Below are positions 51,593 through 59,553 of a stretch of 64,000 nt of DNA, piece by piece (the first letter of the stretch is position 1; each line of letters starts with the position of its first letter). This DNA is from Thermus sp. 2.9. Lineage in GTDB: Bacteria; Deinococcota; Deinococci; Deinococcales; Thermaceae. Position numbers and translations under genes: made by a program. Below the pieces are notes generated by a model. The model had not been told where the DNA came from. It was given only the letters and a program-made list of their open reading frames with translations, and searched no databases. The stretch covers positions 1 to 64,000 of the forward strand of contig NZ_JTJB01000010.1 in assembly GCF_000794385.1 (NCBI RefSeq). The letters run 5' to 3'.

Positions 51593-51775
51593 GTGGAGCT
51601 CAGGGAGGAGATCCACGCCCTCGCCGTGGCCTTCCGCCGCCACCACGAGGAGATCCTCGCCGAGCTCCGCCTCCTCCGGGATGAGTTGGAGAGGGAGCGC
51701 CGGGCCCGGTTCTGGGAGCGGGGACTCCTGGCCCTGGCCCTGGTGGCGGCCCTGGTGGGCTGGGTGCGGCCGTGA
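51593..51775 (+). CDS. Small coiled coil with C-terminal membrane helix
   Basis: A 60-aa protein from GTG 51593: a coiled coil (LAVAFRRHHEEILAELRLLR) and one helix (ERGLLALALVAALVGWV). Mu gp25-like small proteins before the terminase look similar. Function unknown. Confidence 0.5.
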   Translation: MELREEIHALAVAFRRHHEEILAELRLLRDELERERRARFWERGLLALALVAALVGWVRP

Positions 51776-52305
51776 AGGGCTACAAGCGCCACCGCCTCTG
51801 CAAGGTCTGCACCCTCCCGGAGGACCTTCGCGACCGGGTGGACGCCATGCTCCTGGGGGAGGAGACGGAGGAGGACGGCAGGCCCTACAGCATGGAGGGG
51901 ATCGCCCTCTGGCTCAGGGCCCAGGGGCACGAGGTGAGCCCCTCCAGCGTCCGCCGCCACGCCCGTCATTTAGCCCCAGCCCTGGACCAGGTCCTGCAGA
52001 TGGAGCGGCTGGTGGAGGCGGTGGAGGAGGCCACGGGCAAGCGCCTCTCCTACGCCGCCGCCTTGGCCAACATCGTGGTGCACAAAGCTCTCCGCTACCT
52101 CCAGGACCTGGAGCTCGGGGAGGAGGTGGATCCGGAGAAGGTGGTGCGGCTCGGCCTCGAGGCCGCCCGGGTGGCCCTGAGCCTGGAGAGGCTGGACCGC
52201 TCCCTGCGGGAGGAGGCGGCCCAGAAGGTGGAGGAGAGCCTCCGCGCCCGGCAGATTGAGCCCGAGGTCATAGAGGCCATCAAGCGGGACATCTATGGAC
52301 TCTGA
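51772..52305 (+). CDS. Terminase small subunit-like protein
   Basis: A 177-aa protein in front of the terminase ATPase gene. N-terminal RHRLCKVCTLPEDLRDRVDA has a CxxC; SMEGIALWLRAQGHEVSPSS is a helix-turn-helix (DUF3486/gp27-like). It should recognise phage DNA for packaging. Confidence 0.75.
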   Translation: MKGYKRHRLCKVCTLPEDLRDRVDAMLLGEETEEDGRPYSMEGIALWLRAQGHEVSPSSVRRHARHLAPALDQVLQMERLVEAVEEATGKRLSYAAALANIVVHKALRYLQDLELGEEVDPEKVVRLGLEAARVALSLERLDRSLREEAAQKVEESLRARQIEPEVIEAIKRDIYGL

Positions 52306-53578
52306 GCGCCTCCTCCTCCCGTACCAGCGGCGCTGGGTGTGGGACCAATCCCGCTTCAAGATCGGCCTCTGGGCGAGGCAGACGGGGAAGAGCTTCGCCG
52401 GGACGCTGGAGGTGGTCCTGGACGCGGTGGAGCGCCCCGGCACCCTCTGGGTCCTCCTCTCCGCCGGCGAGCGGCAGAGCCGGGAGCTCGCGGAGAAGGC
52501 CAAGCGCCACCTCGCGGCCCTGAAGCAGGCGGCGGAGACCCTGGAGAGCCGCTTCTTTGAGGCGGGGGAGGAGGTGACCCAGCTGGAGATCCGCTTGCCC
52601 AACACGTCCAGGCTCGTCTTCCTCCCCGCCAACCCCCGCACCGCCCGCGGCTACACCGGGAACGTCTTCCTGGACGAGTTCGCCTTCCACCAGGACTCCG
52701 AGGCCATCTGGGCCGCCATGTTCCCCATCATCACGCGGAGGCCCGATCTCAAGATCAGGATCATGAGCACCCCCAACGGCCCCCGGGGCAAGTTCTACGA
52801 GCTCTGGGAGAAGGGGGGAGAGGTCTGGAGCCGGCACCGGGTCACCCTCCTGGACGCGGTGGCCGAGGGCCTGCCCATAGACCCGGAGGAGCTCCGGGCG
52901 GGCCTCGCCGACGACTTCATCTGGCAGCAGGAATACCTCTGCGAGTTCGTCTCCGAGGAGGAGGCCTTCCTCCCCTGGAGCCTCATCCTCGCCGCCGAGG
53001 CCAGGGAGGACCCCCGGGGGGAGTGGGACCCCGAGCGGGCCTACCTGGGGATGGACGTGGGCCGCCACCGGGACCTCACCGTCTTCGTGGTCCTGGAGCG
53101 GGTGGGGGACGTGTACTGGGCGCGCCTCGTGGAGGCCCTCCACCGGGCTCCCTTCGCCGAGCAGGAGGCCCGCCTCCACGCCCTCCTTCCCCGGGTGCGC
53201 CGGGCCTGCCTGGACGCCACGGGCCTCGGGGAGATGCTGGCCGAGAACGCCCGCCGGGCCTTCGGCTACAAGGTGGAGCCGGTGAAGTTCACCCTGGAGG
53301 TCAAGGCCGACCTGGCCCAGCGCCTCCGCCTCTTCTTTGAGGACCGCCGGATCCGCATCCCCGAGGACCGGGCCCTCCGGGAGGACCTCCACGCCGTGCG
53401 GCGGATCATCACCCCTTCCGGGAACGTCCGCTACGACGCGGAGAGGAGCGAGCGCGGCCACGCCGACCGCTTCTGGGCCCTGGCCCTCGCCCTCCACGCC
53501 GCCGAGACCCGTAAGGGCCCCGTGGAGTACAGGTCGGTCCTCCGCCGGGCCTTCGCCGGGTGGAAAGGAGCCTACTGA
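52295..53578 (+). CDS. Terminase large subunit
   Basis: A 427-aa packaging motor. ATPase: IGLWARQTGKSFAGTLEVVL (Walker A-like), VFLDEFAFHQDSE (Walker B with catalytic Glu). Nuclease: YLGMDVGRHRDLTVFVVLE, CLDATGLGEML and the C-terminal GHADRFWALALALHAAE with acidic residues for metal. Mu gp28-like. Confidence 0.93.
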   Translation: MDSERLLLPYQRRWVWDQSRFKIGLWARQTGKSFAGTLEVVLDAVERPGTLWVLLSAGERQSRELAEKAKRHLAALKQAAETLESRFFEAGEEVTQLEIRLPNTSRLVFLPANPRTARGYTGNVFLDEFAFHQDSEAIWAAMFPIITRRPDLKIRIMSTPNGPRGKFYELWEKGGEVWSRHRVTLLDAVAEGLPIDPEELRAGLADDFIWQQEYLCEFVSEEEAFLPWSLILAAEAREDPRGEWDPERAYLGMDVGRHRDLTVFVVLERVGDVYWARLVEALHRAPFAEQEARLHALLPRVRRACLDATGLGEMLAENARRAFGYKVEPVKFTLEVKADLAQRLRLFFEDRRIRIPEDRALREDLHAVRRIITPSGNVRYDAERSERGHADRFWALALALHAAETRKGPVEYRSVLRRAFAGWKGAY

Positions 53579-55089
53579 TGCCCATCCTGGACCCCTACGG
53601 CCGCCCCATCCCCAAAAGCCCACCGCCTTCCGCGCGCCGCCTCCCCCTGGACTCCCCCTACCGGGTCTACCCCGCCCGGGGGCTCACCCCCGAGCGCCTC
53701 GCCCGTGTCCTCCGCCTCGCCGACGAGGGGGATCTCGCCCTCCAGGCCGAGCTCTTTGAGGAGATGGAGGAAAGGGACGCCCTCCTCTTCTCCCTCCTCC
53801 AGACCCGCAAGCTCGCCGTCATCGGCCTGGACTGGCGCCTGGAGCCCGCGGAGGAGGGCCGGGATGCCCGCCGGATCCTCCGGGCCGTGGAGGAGGTGTG
53901 GTGGGACCTCCCCCTGGAGGACCTCATGCTGGACCTCCTCTCCGCCATCCCCCAGGGGGTGAGCCTGGTGGCCGTGGCCTGGGAGTGGGACGGCCTCCTC
54001 TGGCGGCCCAAGGCCTTCCGCTGGGTGCACCCGGGGAGCCTGGTCTACCGTTCCGAGGAGGACCGCTTCTACCTCGCCTCCCAGGAGCGGCCGGAAGGGG
54101 AGGCCCTCCCCTACGGCGGGGCCATAGAGCACCGCTACAGGGCCCGCTCGGGCCTCCCCACCCGGGCCGGGCTCATGCGCAGCGTGGCCTGGCTCTACCT
54201 CTTCAAGCACTACGCCCTCAAGGACTGGGTGGTCTTCGCCGAGGTCTACGGCCAGCCCTACCGCATCGGTAAGTACGATCCGGCCGCCGGGGAGGAGGAG
54301 AGGCGGCGCCTGGAGGAGGCGGTGCGCAGCCTCGGGGCTGACGCCGCCGGGGTCATCTCCAAGGACACGGAGATTGAGATCCTGGAGGCGGCCAAGGGCC
54401 AGGGGCCGGACGTCTACGAGCGCCTGATCCGGCTCTGCAACCGGGAGATGGCCCAGGCCGTCCTGGGCCAGACCCTCACCTCCAGCGAGGGGGACGGGGG
54501 GAGCTACGCCCTGGCCAAGGTGCACGAGCGGGTGCGGATAGACCTCCTCCGGGCTGACGCCCGCGCCCTGGCCAAGACCCTCCGGGAGGGCCTCCTCAAG
54601 CCCTTCGTGGCCTTCAACTTCGGCCCCGAGTTCCTGGACCTCGCCCCCTTCGTGGTGCCCGAGGTGGAGGAGGAGAAGGACCTGGAGAGCCGGGCCCGGG
54701 TGCTCCAGACCCTCCTGGGCATGGGCCTCTCCATCCCCGAGGCCTGGCTCCGGGAGGAGTTCGGCGTCCCCGCCCCCGACCCCCAGGGCCCCGTCCTCAC
54801 CCCCCTCCTCGCCCCCCAGGAGCGGCGGGAGCGGGGCCTGGTGGCGGGTCAGGCCTTCGTGGACGGCCTGGGGGACAGGCTCCTGGAAAAGGCCCCCATG
54901 CCCGGGCTTTCCGCCCTCCTCCAGGCCATCGGGGAGGCCGAGGGGTACGAGGACCTGAGGCGGCGCCTCCTCGCTCTCTTCCCCGGGATCTCCTTCGCCG
55001 AGCTCGCCCAGCTCCTGGAGGCCGCCCTCACCCTCTCCGAGCTCGCGGGGAGATGGGCCCAGCGGCAGGACAGTGGCCTGGACGGTTGA
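53578..55089 (+). CDS. Portal protein (DUF935, Mu gp29-like)
   Basis: A 503-aa portal. RVLRLADEGDLALQAELFEE, LKDWVVFAEVYGQPYRIGKY, ISKDTEIEILEAAKG and AVLGQTLTSSEGDGGSYA are characteristic of DUF935 portals. Forms the dodecamer through which DNA enters the head. Start overlaps the terminase stop (TGATG). Confidence 0.93.
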   Translation: MPILDPYGRPIPKSPPPSARRLPLDSPYRVYPARGLTPERLARVLRLADEGDLALQAELFEEMEERDALLFSLLQTRKLAVIGLDWRLEPAEEGRDARRILRAVEEVWWDLPLEDLMLDLLSAIPQGVSLVAVAWEWDGLLWRPKAFRWVHPGSLVYRSEEDRFYLASQERPEGEALPYGGAIEHRYRARSGLPTRAGLMRSVAWLYLFKHYALKDWVVFAEVYGQPYRIGKYDPAAGEEERRRLEEAVRSLGADAAGVISKDTEIEILEAAKGQGPDVYERLIRLCNREMAQAVLGQTLTSSEGDGGSYALAKVHERVRIDLLRADARALAKTLREGLLKPFVAFNFGPEFLDLAPFVVPEVEEEKDLESRARVLQTLLGMGLSIPEAWLREEFGVPAPDPQGPVLTPLLAPQERRERGLVAGQAFVDGLGDRLLEKAPMPGLSALLQAIGEAEGYEDLRRRLLALFPGISFAELAQLLEAALTLSELAGRWAQRQDSGLDG

Positions 55090-56263
55090 GCCTGACCCCC
55101 TGCGGCCCGAGGAGGCCCTCCGCTGGTTCCGGGCCCGCCTTCCCCTCCCCGATCCCGAGTTCCGCGCCCTGGGGGAGGAGGCGAGGCGCCGGGCCTTCTT
55201 CGTGGCGGGCCTCGCCGCGCTGGACATGGTGCAGGAGACGATGGACGCCCTCGCCCGGGCCCTGGAAGAGGGGAGGCCCTTTGAGGACTTCCAAAGGGAG
55301 CTTTCCGACCGGGTCAAGAACGCCTGGGGCGAGGGGAGCCGCCACCGCCTGGAGACCGTCTTCCGCACCAACCTCCAGCTGGCCTACGGGGCGGGGCGGT
55401 GGAAGGAGGCGGTCTCCGCCCGGGAGCTCAGGCCCTACTGGGGCCTCTCCGTGGTCCTGGACGGGCGCACCTCAAAGATCTGCCGGCCCCTCGCGGGGAT
55501 CGTCCTCCCCGCCGACCACCCGTTCTGGCGCACCCACGTCCCGCCCCTCCACCACAACTGCCGCACCGCCCTGGTCACCTACACCCGGGAGGAAGGGGAG
55601 AGGCGGGCCTGGAAGGAGCCCCCTCCCCACGAGCCCCAGGCGGGCTTCGGCCGCCCCCCCACGGCGGAGGAGTGGAGCCCCGACCCCCGGGACTACCACC
55701 CTGAGCTCTGGCGGGCCTTCCTGCGGGCCCTCGCCGCCCTCCCCGAGGCCCGGGCCCACCTCAGGGGCCTGGCGGAGAGCCGGGGCCAGGGGAGGCCCGC
55801 CCCTCGGGACTGGCTCTTCGCCGCCGGGGAGATGGTGCGGGCCCCCTTCAACCGCCGGGGGCGCTCCGTTCCCGAGGAGCTGAGGCCCCTTCTCGGCCGG
55901 GAGCGGGCCACCAGCCTGGAGCTCCACGTGGCCCAGCGGGTCATGGACGGGCACCTGGCCCCGGGCACCCCTCCCGAGGTCTACGAGGGCCTGTGCCTCG
56001 AGGCCCCGGCCCACCCCGAGGCCGCCCTCTTCGTCTACGCCCGGGACCAGGGCCCGGTGCTGGCCGCCCTGGCCCCCGCCTCCTTCATCCCCGAGGAGGC
56101 CCGGGGGCCCAGGCTCAAGGCCCTCTGGTTCGTGGTATACTCCTTCCACAGCGGGACGCTGGCCACCGGCTACAGCGTGCGGGACCTGAGCGAGCTGGAC
56201 GTCCCTTGGGACAAGGTGGTATGGCTCAAAAGACCTCCCTGGCTTACGCCCCCCTCGCCCTAG
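55073..56263 (+). CDS. MuF head protein with distinct C-terminal domain (possible toxin)
   Basis: A 396-aa protein. Residues ~60-175 form a MuF (phage head morphogenesis) domain: RLETVFRTNLQLAYGAGRW, LDGRTSKICRPLAG and the HNCRT of PPLHHNCRTALVTY. Residues ~265-396 are an added domain: ERATSLELHVAQRVMDGH, PRLKALWFVVYSFHSGTLAT, DVPWDKVVWLKRPPW. Temperate-phage MuF proteins often carry polymorphic toxin domains there, including compact barnase/EndoU/colicin-like nucleases, and the tail domain has that size and layout. A small acidic gene overlaps its end, as an immunity gene would. Confidence 0.85.
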   Translation: MAWTVEPDPLRPEEALRWFRARLPLPDPEFRALGEEARRRAFFVAGLAALDMVQETMDALARALEEGRPFEDFQRELSDRVKNAWGEGSRHRLETVFRTNLQLAYGAGRWKEAVSARELRPYWGLSVVLDGRTSKICRPLAGIVLPADHPFWRTHVPPLHHNCRTALVTYTREEGERRAWKEPPPHEPQAGFGRPPTAEEWSPDPRDYHPELWRAFLRALAALPEARAHLRGLAESRGQGRPAPRDWLFAAGEMVRAPFNRRGRSVPEELRPLLGRERATSLELHVAQRVMDGHLAPGTPPEVYEGLCLEAPAHPEAALFVYARDQGPVLAALAPASFIPEEARGPRLKALWFVVYSFHSGTLATGYSVRDLSELDVPWDKVVWLKRPPWLTPPSP

Positions 56264-56517
56264 CCCGGGCCTACGTGGCCTGGGTGAGGGAGCTCCTGGA
56301 CCGGGGGGAGGAGGCCGACCCGGACGAGCTCCTGGACGCTGTGGAGGAGTGGACCCCCTTCCGGGGGTACCTGAGGGACGCCGCGCGGGAGGACCGGGAG
56401 GCCGCCCTCGCCCTGGCCCGGGAGGTCTTCGCTGAAGGGCCCAGGCTTCGGGCCCACGGCTTCCCCCTTCCCGAGACCTGGGAGGCCTTCCTCGCCCGGG
56501 TGGGACTGGAGCCCTGA
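56221..56517 (+). CDS. Small acidic protein overlapping MuF, candidate immunity protein
   Basis: A 98-aa acidic helical protein (RELLDRGEEADPDELLDAVE, FRGYLRDAAREDREAALALA). It begins 43 bases inside the MuF gene, after AAGGTGG, and ends the operon in front of a strong terminator. By analogy to MuF toxin-immunity pairs it could neutralise the MuF C-terminal domain. Unsupported beyond position, size and charge. Confidence 0.55.
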   Translation: MAQKTSLAYAPLALARAYVAWVRELLDRGEEADPDELLDAVEEWTPFRGYLRDAAREDREAALALAREVFAEGPRLRAHGFPLPETWEAFLARVGLEP

Positions 56518-56531
56518 GGGCGGCAGGCCCA

Positions 56532-56565
56532 GGGGGGCCGGGGGTCCTCCCCGGCCCCCCTTCTT
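56532..56565 (+). terminator. Strong intrinsic terminator of the right late operon
   Basis: GGGGGGCCGGGG (56,532-56,543) pairs perfectly with CCCCGGCCCCCC (56,549-56,560), with a GTCCT loop, followed by TTCTT. It lies 15 bases after the last stop codon. Confidence 0.85.
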
Positions 56566-56787
56566 CCGCCCCGCCATCCCACCCCCCGATTTGAAAGCGC
56601 TTACACGGCCCTGTAACCCCCCTGGAAGGCCCGGGAAGGGGGTGGCCTGGCCTTCCCTTAGCCCCGGCCTCCCCCCGCCTTTTTGGGCCTTTCAGGCCGG
56701 GTTTCCTCCCTCCTGTGCACAGCGTCTTTCCCTCTCCGGGAGGGCGCTCAGGCGGGTTTCTGTCCTGGAGCGTGAGCGATTTCCTCA
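56566..56787. other. Right margin of the prophage
   Basis: A 220-base stretch without a gene. It ends CTGTCCTGGAGCGTGAGCGA plus TTTCCTCA (56,760-56,787), which matches in inverted orientation the 26-bp repeats of the left margin (shared CTGTCCT and AGCGTGAGCGATT). ACAGCGTC at ~56,724 recalls the other left-margin repeat. The final CA at 56,786-56,787 is a plausible Mu-type end; rnpB's -10 box is only 16 bases further. Confidence 0.5.
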
Positions 56788-56803
56788 ATGCTTTCGCCTG
56801 TGG

Positions 56804-56809
56804 TAGAAT
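56804..56809 (+). promoter_or_regulatory. -10 box of rnpB
   Basis: TAGAAT just before the RNase P RNA. The expected -35 position (56,781-56,786, TTCCTC) lies in the putative phage end and is not a good -35 hexamer. Confidence 0.5.
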
Positions 56810-56814
56810 AGGGG

Positions 56815-57189
56815 TGCCCCGGGACGGGGGCGCGGTCGCGCCCAAGGGCCAACCCCCTTGGGTGAGGAAAGTCCGGGCACCATAGGGCGGGGTGCCAGGT
56901 AACGCCTGGGCGGGGTAACCCGACGGAAAGTGCCACAGAGAAGAGACCGCCAGCGGCCGGGGCTTCCCCCGGTGCGGGCAAGGGTGAAACGGTGGGGTAA
57001 GAGCCCACCGCGCCTCCTGGAAACAGGGGCGGCACGGCAAACCCCACCCGGTGCAAGGCCCGGTAGGCAGGAAGGGCTTGCCCGGCCCGCCAGAACCTGC
57101 GGGATGGGCCGCTTGAGGCCGGTGGCGACACCGGTCCCAGAGAGATGACCGCGGAAAACAGAACCCGGCTTACGCCCCGTCCCGGGGCC
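56815..57189 (+). ncRNA. rnpB: RNase P RNA (type A)
   Basis: Catalytic RNA that matures tRNA 5' ends. P1 closes perfectly: GCCCCGGGACGGGG near the 5' end with CCCCGTCCCGGGGC at 57,174-57,187. The universal core is present: GAGGAAAGTCCGGGCACC at ~56,862, GGTGAAACGGTGGGGTAAGA at ~56,982, and AGAGAGATGACCGC / ACAGAACCCGGCTTAC at the 3' end. Ends are placed from the P1 helix and are approximate. Unlike the remnant at 35,070, no strong U-tract terminator follows; only GCCCCCATGAGGGGGC. Confidence 0.95.
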
Positions 57190-57253
57190 CCCATGAGGGG
57201 GCCTGGGCTTTCCAAGGCGAGCTATGACACGGGAACGAGTTTTGATGATTGTA

Positions 57254-58144
57254 ACCCAAGTTGCTACCTATCCCCTGGATCTGAAAAAATAGTGGCCGCT
57301 ATGCTTTCCCGTCTCATAGCGGCCTTTTGCATTATAGACGACGCCCTGCAAGCCATGGGCTACAAGGATGACCCCCAAGCCAAAACGCCCGCCTCCGCCA
57401 TCCTCACCCTCGCCCTCCTTGCCGCCCTAGAGTTCGGCGGCAAGCACAACAAGGCCCTGGCCCTCGCCAAAGACCTCGGCCTCTTCACCCACGTCCCCTC
57501 CCCAAGCCGCTTCAACCGCAGGCTCCACGCCCTCTACCCCCTCCTTCTCCCCCTCCTCCACCTCCTGGCCCAGGTCTGGAAGCACCTCCACCAGGCCCAG
57601 GCGTATGCCTTGGACACCTTCCCCCTCCCCGCCTGCGAGAACATCCGCGCCCCCCGCTCCCGCCTCTTCCCGGACAAGGCCTACCGCGGCTTCATCCCCA
57701 GCAAGCGGGTCTACTTCCACGGCCTCAAGCTCCACCTCCTGGTGGACGACGGGAAGTTCGTCCACGAGGTGAACCTGACCCCGGGGAGCTTCCACGACCT
57801 CGCTTCGCTTCTCCTCCTTCCCCTGGACCTTCCCGAGGGGGCGGAGCTCTACCTGGACCGGGGGTACGAGAGCCATCTGTACGAGGACCTCCTCCGGGAG
57901 GCCCAGGAGGTTGTTCCCATGGTCATCCGCAGGAGGAACAGCCGGCGGTATCTCCCTTGGATGCAGTACCTGGCCATCGTGGGGCGGAGGGTGGTGGAGA
58001 CGGTGGGGAGCATGCTCCATCACCTCTTCCCCAGGCGCATCCACGCCGTGACCCAGGAGGGTTTCGTCATCAAAGTTCTCACCTTCGTCCTGGCCCATAA
58101 CATCAGTCTCCTGACCCAGAAGATGGCTGGGTAGCAACTTGGGT
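57254..58144 (+). mobile_element. IS982-like insertion sequence
   Basis: An 891-bp element with 15-bp perfect terminal inverted repeats: ACCCAAGTTGCTACC at 57,254-57,268 and its complement at 58,130-58,144. It is flanked by the direct repeat GATTGTA (57,247-57,253 and 58,145-58,151), a 7-bp target duplication. Ends in ACC and a 7-bp duplication fit the IS982 family. Intact and probably recent. Confidence 0.93.
57301..58134 (+). CDS. IS982-like transposase
   Basis: A 277-aa DDE transposase. N-terminal FCIIDDALQAMGYKDDPQ and LALLAALEFGGKHNKAL are IS982-type; the catalytic set appears as D in QAYALDTFPL, D in LYLDRGYES and E in RRVVETVGSMLHHLF. ATG 57301 is the first reasonable start; the open frame extends further upstream into rnpB and is not used. 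Confidence 0.9.
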   Translation: MLSRLIAAFCIIDDALQAMGYKDDPQAKTPASAILTLALLAALEFGGKHNKALALAKDLGLFTHVPSPSRFNRRLHALYPLLLPLLHLLAQVWKHLHQAQAYALDTFPLPACENIRAPRSRLFPDKAYRGFIPSKRVYFHGLKLHLLVDDGKFVHEVNLTPGSFHDLASLLLLPLDLPEGAELYLDRGYESHLYEDLLREAQEVVPMVIRRRNSRRYLPWMQYLAIVGRRVVETVGSMLHHLFPRRIHAVTQEGFVIKVLTFVLAHNISLLTQKMAG

Positions 58145-59039
58145 GATTGTAAAGACCTATCCTAGTCCAAGTAAGAAGTATGGGGAGCTAACGTGTACGG
58201 CAGGTATACGTCTCCGCGATAACGAGTGGATCCGGATCTACCCATACCCCTTTCGCTTGTTGGATAACGACTACCGCTTCAAAAAGTACGATATCTTGGA
58301 GCTCCCTCTGGAAAAGTCATGGGGGGATCCGCGCCCGGATAGCTATCGGCTCGTGGACCCCACTCAAGTCGGGTGCGTGGGGCACTTGGAGGCGGATAAG
58401 TACTGGGAGGCCCGGATGCAGTATATACGCCCGACGGTTATTCCCAGCGTTGAACAGTTTGAGGCCCAGATGGTGCGGAGGGTTCCGGTGGGGTCAGCAG
58501 GAGTTGGCTTGTTTGGGGATGATTTTTCGGGCCCCCAAAGGGGTAGGGTGCAGTGGGGGAAAACAATAGGAGTCGTGGCTGTGGTTCAGGGTTCGGCCAG
58601 AGTGGAAGTGAAGTATGTGGGCGAGGACTGGCCGGAGGAGGACAGAGCCAAACTAGCGTCCCCAGGAGTTTGGGAGGAGGGGCTTTTTGAAGGGGAGTCA
58701 GGGGCATCCCTACGGAAGCCCAAAGTGCCACTTCGTTTTTGCCCTTACAAGTTTTATCTAAACTTCACCGATATAAAGGGCGTTTCGCGCAAGAAGGTGA
58801 TCACCGATTGGGAAATAATACGTCTTTACTTCAGGGAAGAGAAGAGACTTGGTAGCCGAGAGAAGGCTGTTGAGAGCGTCAAGTCCAAAGTAGAGAAAGA
58901 GATCTTCGGCCTGGATAGGGAAACCTACATCGTTGTGGGAAGCATCCACCACCACTATGCCAAACCTCAGCTCTATGCGGTTATAGGGTTTATCTGGCCG
59001 AAGAAGAAGCCGGAACTGCCCCTTTTCTCAGGTCTGTGA
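58143..59039 (+). CDS. Unknown protein, usual DUF488 neighbour; start codon split by the IS
   Basis: A 298-aa protein starting VKTYPSPSKKYGELTCTAGI, then RDNEWIRIYPYPFRLLDND, and CPYKFYLNFTDIKGVSRKKV. Proteins with this opening seem to me to occur near DUF488 genes, but I know no function. Before IS insertion the start read TTGATGATTGTAAAG; the ATG now lies left of the element. The right IS end plus the duplication creates GTGATTGTAAAG, so a GTG start remains at 58143 but without the original promoter. Lower GC and less biased codons than flanking genes suggest recent transfer. Confidence 0.65.
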   Translation: MIVKTYPSPSKKYGELTCTAGIRLRDNEWIRIYPYPFRLLDNDYRFKKYDILELPLEKSWGDPRPDSYRLVDPTQVGCVGHLEADKYWEARMQYIRPTVIPSVEQFEAQMVRRVPVGSAGVGLFGDDFSGPQRGRVQWGKTIGVVAVVQGSARVEVKYVGEDWPEEDRAKLASPGVWEEGLFEGESGASLRKPKVPLRFCPYKFYLNFTDIKGVSRKKVITDWEIIRLYFREEKRLGSREKAVESVKSKVEKEIFGLDRETYIVVGSIHHHYAKPQLYAVIGFIWPKKKPELPLFSGL

Positions 59040-59460
59040 CCCCTTGAGCCCAACCGGTTTCTACTAGGGCTCTGCCCACCAGGGAGCGGTGGCATTGGCT
59101 GGGGTCTTCCTCAAAACAAAGAAGGCACACCCGGTATTCCCTAAGCAGGAGTCCAAGCTCCTCTAGGGCTCCTACCCGTTGGGCGAGAAGCTGAAGGTAG
59201 CTTCTCTGGTAGGTCTGCCAATCCCCGCTTTTTTGGAGGCAAAGGCGCAGTGGTTTAGGGGCCCCCAGCTCGGGGAAATGCCTGTAGAAGATGCCTTCCT
59301 TAGCCAGGGCTTCTTTCAGGGGGGTTTTAGAGAACCCCCTTTTCCGGCTAAGGGGGAGATCCCTGACATCGGCCACCAAGTTCACCCCATTGGATTTGAG
59401 TATGTCCAAAAAAGTGTTTAAGCTTAACCCCTCGTAGCCGATGGTCAGGACATCTGACAT
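58990..59460 (-). CDS. DUF488 family protein
   Basis: A 156-aa DUF488 protein: LTIGYEGLSLNTFLDILKSN, VADVRDLPLSRKRGFSKTPL, GIFYRHFPELGAPK, and the C-terminal VCLLCFEEDPSQCHRSLVG, all characteristic. Biochemical role unknown; the CxxC...C-H-R end could bind metal. Convergent with the previous gene, overlapping it by 50 bases. Confidence 0.88.
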   Translation of the reverse strand: MSDVLTIGYEGLSLNTFLDILKSNGVNLVADVRDLPLSRKRGFSKTPLKEALAKEGIFYRHFPELGAPKPLRLCLQKSGDWQTYQRSYLQLLAQRVGALEELGLLLREYRVCLLCFEEDPSQCHRSLVGRALVETGWAQGVTDLRKGAVPASSSAR

Positions 59461-59553
59461 ATTCAGACAATATCTGGGGGCCGAAGCTTGTAAAGCACGA
59501 CCGCTAGTGCCTCCTGGGCAATTTGCCCCTATATTTTGGGGCGGGCCGTCAAG

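Noticed and set aside
53572-55371. 599-codon frame opposite portal and MuF
   Set aside because: Antisense shadow spanning two well-supported phage genes.
55472-57040. 522-codon minus frame over MuF, terminator and rnpB
   Set aside because: Crosses a terminator and a structured RNA gene, extremely Pro/Gly/Arg-rich.
57145-57300. Transposase start inside rnpB
   Set aside because: The frame is open upstream, but it lies outside the IS inverted repeat; ATG 57,301 inside the element is the first sensible start.
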